NCBI GenBank assembly: GCA_041736915.1 | Contig: JBGSST010000398.1 | Coordinates: 1 to 7,666, forward strand | Source of the DNA: JBGSST01 sp041736915 | Lineage (GTDB): Bacteria > Bdellovibrionota > FAC87 > UBA2466 | Direction: 5' to 3' | Length of the DNA: 7,666 bases | Part shown: one piece after another, positions 5,471 to 7,666 of the stretch | Layout: the number at the start of each line of letters is the position of its first letter | Position numbering within the stretch: the stretch's first letter is position 1 | Program-made: the position numbers and the translations under genes | Notes under the pieces: generated by a model | What the model was told of the DNA's origin: nothing | Seen by the model: only the letters and a program-made list of their open reading frames with translations | Database searches by the model: none

Positions 5471-7444
5471 GTGCGGTTGTGCTGGCCCGTTTTGAAAATT
5501 TATCTGCTCACGCTGTTGCTGCTCGTTGGCCAGCCCACGTTCGCGGAAAATGGCCGCACGCCCGGACGTTCCACGGCGGTGGCCTACAATGAAGTTTATG
5601 ACGAAACCGGGGCGATTCGCCCTCACTACCTCGAAGCCATCAAACAGGTAAGCGGCATGTCCACCGCCGAAGTGACGGCCTTCATCAAAGAGTCCACCCG
5701 CCGCATGTCCGGCGATACTCCGGTGGCCCCCCTTCCCCGCATCCTCACCGAAAGTGAGTACAAGGTGCTGAAAGAGGGAACTCAGCAGCGCGCCAAAGCG
5801 ATTCAAATGTTTTTGGAAGACCACTACTCGGGCAAGCAAGAGTACCGAGACAAGGTCATCCCCGGCGAAATCATCGATATGATCGTGGCCCGCACCGGCG
5901 AAGGCCCCTTCGTAGAGGCTTACTCGAAGATGAAGAAGAAGGATCGCCACTTCCGCTTCCTCTATGGTCCCGACATTATCCGGGATGCCTCGGGAACGTG
6001 GCGGGTGCTCGAAGACAACTTGGGTTTCGTGGGCGGAACGCCCGGCGATACGATTCCTTCGCGGCTTACGTGGCAATCCATGTCGCCCGAGCTCGCCGAG
6101 CAGCTCGACATTCAAAACGATCCGCACAAGTTTCTCGCCAAGATAATGGAGAGAATGAACAAGATGGCCGAACCCGCCATCGGCCCAAAGAAAAATGACG
6201 GCGTGATCGTGATGCTGTCGTCGCCGCCGTACGGTGACAAAGAGGACGTGCGGATGGCGGAAGAGTTCGCCCGTAACGGAGTTATCCTCGTTACGCCCAA
6301 CACGGCTAACCGCGGCCTGGGGGCCACCAGCAAAGAGCTAGTGGTGAAACCCGATGGCGTTTACCTCAAAGAGACTTCAAAATACGGCGGTGATCGCCCG
6401 TTGCGTAAGGTCGGCATGCTTTGGCTAAATTCCGAGCACGCCTGGGCCGACTGGCAAAGTCCCGTCATTCGCGAGAAAGCGTTGCTGGAAGAGGCTCGCG
6501 ACTATCTCGATGAAACCGGCAAACCCTTGAAGAAGCCTCGCGAACTCGCCGACGGTACCGTCGTCACGCACCAGCCGGGCATCAAAAAAGAAACGCGCGA
6601 GGCGATTGAAGCCGCCATTCGGCCAGATCCAAAGACCGGTAAGATCGATGTGCAGAACCTCGAAGCCGTCCTGCGCCGGGCCCAGGATACCGATTTTGCG
6701 TGGGTGCCTTCGATGGTGACCGACAAGTCGCCGTACCCAGGCCTTCTCGAAGCAATGATGGATGGGCGCGTGCAAAGCAACTACATGCCGGGCGCCGAAT
6801 TCGTGGGCGACAAGATGCTCCACAGCTACATGGAAGATTTGATTCGGCACTACCTCAAGGAAGAGCCGATTCTGAAGAATCCGCCGACCAACCGTTTCTT
6901 TTACCAAGACGCGAGCGGCGAACTCGTGTTCGACATGGCCGAGCTGAAGAAGGCCATGGGCGAAAAGGGTGAGTCGGTGATTAAGGTGGTCGACGGCCGT
7001 GGCGGCGACGGCATTCACATCGGCCCCAAGATGACCTTGAAACAGTGGAAGGCGTTGAGCCCCACCGTGCGGAAAGAATTTTTGCGCTACGTGAATCAGC
7101 AGTACATGCACCCGTCGGTCATCGAAGACGGCCACAACATGTACATCGCGGACCTTCGTATGTTCAGCTACATCAGCGAAGAGGGCCGGCTGGTCAGCAC
7201 CACGCCGTGGGGCCGTTCGACGGTCATCATGCGCGACGGAAAAAAGATTAACGACGACGGCAAGGTAAACATGTCGACCGGTAACGGTACGCTGACCGTG
7301 GTGATGGTCGTGCCGGATTGCAAAAAGTCGATGGCCGAAATCGTAATTCCGGCCGCCAAGGCCGTGCAGAAAGCCACCCTACTATTCTTGCCGACCATCC
7401 TGGGCGGCGAGCTCCTCAATGAACTAGCCGCGCCCCCGCGCTAA
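5471..7444 (+). CDS. Circularly permuted ATP-grasp protein with N-terminal export signal
   Basis: The frame is open from a TTG at 5408, with an ATG at 5426. I prefer the GTG at 5471, which has AGGTG (5462-5466) four bases upstream and gives a normal signal peptide (Arg/Lys, then IYLLTLLLLVG, cleavage near TFA/EN). The mature protein begins almost directly with the circularly permuted ATP-grasp pattern YNEVYDETGAIRPHY. It continues with the VLEDNLGFVGGTPGD segment (about residues 180-194), a VIVMLSSPPYGDKED region, and the glycine-rich nucleotide loop VIKVVDGRGGDGIHIG around residue 508. YIADLRMFSYI and STTPWGRS follow (about 558-583). These enzymes join carboxylates to amines, often in peptide or polymer modification, using ATP. 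No alpha-E or transglutaminase partner gene is visible in the window. Having a signal peptide is odd for an ATP user. It diverges from the GNAT-like gene and ends inside the stop codon of tsaE. Substrate unknown. Confidence 0.85.
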   Translation: MRLCWPVLKIYLLTLLLLVGQPTFAENGRTPGRSTAVAYNEVYDETGAIRPHYLEAIKQVSGMSTAEVTAFIKESTRRMSGDTPVAPLPRILTESEYKVLKEGTQQRAKAIQMFLEDHYSGKQEYRDKVIPGEIIDMIVARTGEGPFVEAYSKMKKKDRHFRFLYGPDIIRDASGTWRVLEDNLGFVGGTPGDTIPSRLTWQSMSPELAEQLDIQNDPHKFLAKIMERMNKMAEPAIGPKKNDGVIVMLSSPPYGDKEDVRMAEEFARNGVILVTPNTANRGLGATSKELVVKPDGVYLKETSKYGGDRPLRKVGMLWLNSEHAWADWQSPVIREKALLEEARDYLDETGKPLKKPRELADGTVVTHQPGIKKETREAIEAAIRPDPKTGKIDVQNLEAVLRRAQDTDFAWVPSMVTDKSPYPGLLEAMMDGRVQSNYMPGAEFVGDKMLHSYMEDLIRHYLKEEPILKNPPTNRFFYQDASGELVFDMAELKKAMGEKGESVIKVVDGRGGDGIHIGPKMTLKQWKALSPTVRKEFLRYVNQQYMHPSVIEDGHNMYIADLRMFSYISEEGRLVSTTPWGRSTVIMRDGKKINDDGKVNMSTGNGTLTVVMVVPDCKKSMAEIVIPAAKAVQKATLLFLPTILGGELLNELAAPPR

Positions 7445-7666
7445 CGTTTGGCCATCGTCAAACGGCGGCCTTCGCCCTCGGGCTCGATAGTCCACGTGGC
7501 ATCGAGCGATAGCTCACCGGGTTTGATCTTTTCCGGCCACTCGATAAAGACAAATCCATGGCTCTCCTGCGCCAGCTCGATGGCCTCGGTTACCCCCAGC
7601 TCGCGCAACGTGGGCTCGGTGATGTTTTCGAGCCGGTAAAGATCGAAGTGATCGACTGACGGGGTC
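7441..7666 (-). CDS. tsaE: TsaE, tRNA t6A biosynthesis ATPase subunit, C-terminal part
   Basis: Only the last 74 or so codons are inside the window; the N-terminal half with the Walker A motif lies beyond 7666. The visible part has the family signatures VDHFDLYRLEN (near 7625-7660) and FVFIEWPEKI, with LGVTEAIE between them. TsaE is the small ATPase that works with TsaB and TsaD to make N6-threonylcarbamoyladenosine at position 37 of ANN-decoding tRNAs in the cytoplasm. It is an older-annotated YjeE. Its TAG stop (read from 7443 to 7441) overlaps the TAA of the convergent ATP-grasp gene. Partners are not in the window. Confidence 0.9.
   Translation of the reverse strand, partial: TPSVDHFDLYRLENITEPTLRELGVTEAIELAQESHGFVFIEWPEKIKPGELSLDATWTIEPEGEGRRLTMAKR

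Noticed and set aside
5326..5592. Open frame starting at 5326 with an internal ATG at 5401
   Set aside because: It overlaps the signal peptide region of the ATP-grasp gene in another frame, and its product has no recognisable features.
5420..6127. Long open frame (235 codons) on the minus strand opposite the ATP-grasp gene
   Set aside because: It lies wholly antisense to a well-supported gene. Its protein is rich in His, Arg and Gly without family motifs, as expected for a shadow frame in GC-rich DNA.
6425..7135. Second long minus-strand open frame (236 codons) opposite the ATP-grasp gene
   Set aside because: Same reason: antisense to conserved ATP-grasp motifs, with no signal, domain or ribosome binding site of its own.

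Overview
The window looks like a chromosomal stretch from a Gram-negative bacterium of moderately high GC content. It is densely coded, uses non-ATG starts in places, and carries several proteins with Sec-type signal peptides. My best guess is a deltaproteobacterial or Bdellovibrionota-like lineage. This rests on the style of the proteins (an RTX-like calcium-binding exoprotein, exported versions of enzyme folds) and not on any marker gene, so it is weak. There is no rRNA, tRNA, CRISPR array or recognisable transposase.

Layout from left to right. (1) Positions 1-1262, plus strand: the 3' part of a large secreted or surface protein with a Gly/Ser-rich linker, a Cys cluster, and a C-terminal calcium-binding region of the RTX/FrpC-associated type. 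(2) Positions 1263-1590: a gap between convergent genes, holding a strong intrinsic terminator for the plus gene and a 124-bp element bounded by perfect 23-bp inverted repeats. (3) About 3207 down to 1591, minus strand: an exported beta-propeller protein resembling sialidase/BNR folds. (4) Positions 4449-3448, minus: a GDP-mannose 3,5-epimerase-like SDR enzyme with all plant-type catalytic residues. (5) Positions 5312-4497, minus, 47 bp upstream of the epimerase and probably in its operon: an exported protein with a GNAT/N-acyl-amino-acid-synthase-like C-terminal domain. (6) Positions 5313-5470: a divergent intergenic region with a near-perfect 14-bp direct repeat. (7) About 5471-7444, plus: a circularly permuted ATP-grasp enzyme behind an apparent signal peptide. 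(8) Positions 7441-7666, minus: the C-terminal part of tsaE, whose stop codon overlaps that of the ATP-grasp gene.

The most unusual feature is the divergent pair in the middle. Two enzyme folds that normally use cytosolic ATP or acyl-CoA/acyl-carrier donors both carry N-terminal export signals. They flank a shared intergenic region with a repeated motif. Together with the nucleotide-sugar epimerase and the exported propeller protein, this may be an envelope or exported-polymer modification locus. That is inference; the sequence gives no direct substrate evidence.
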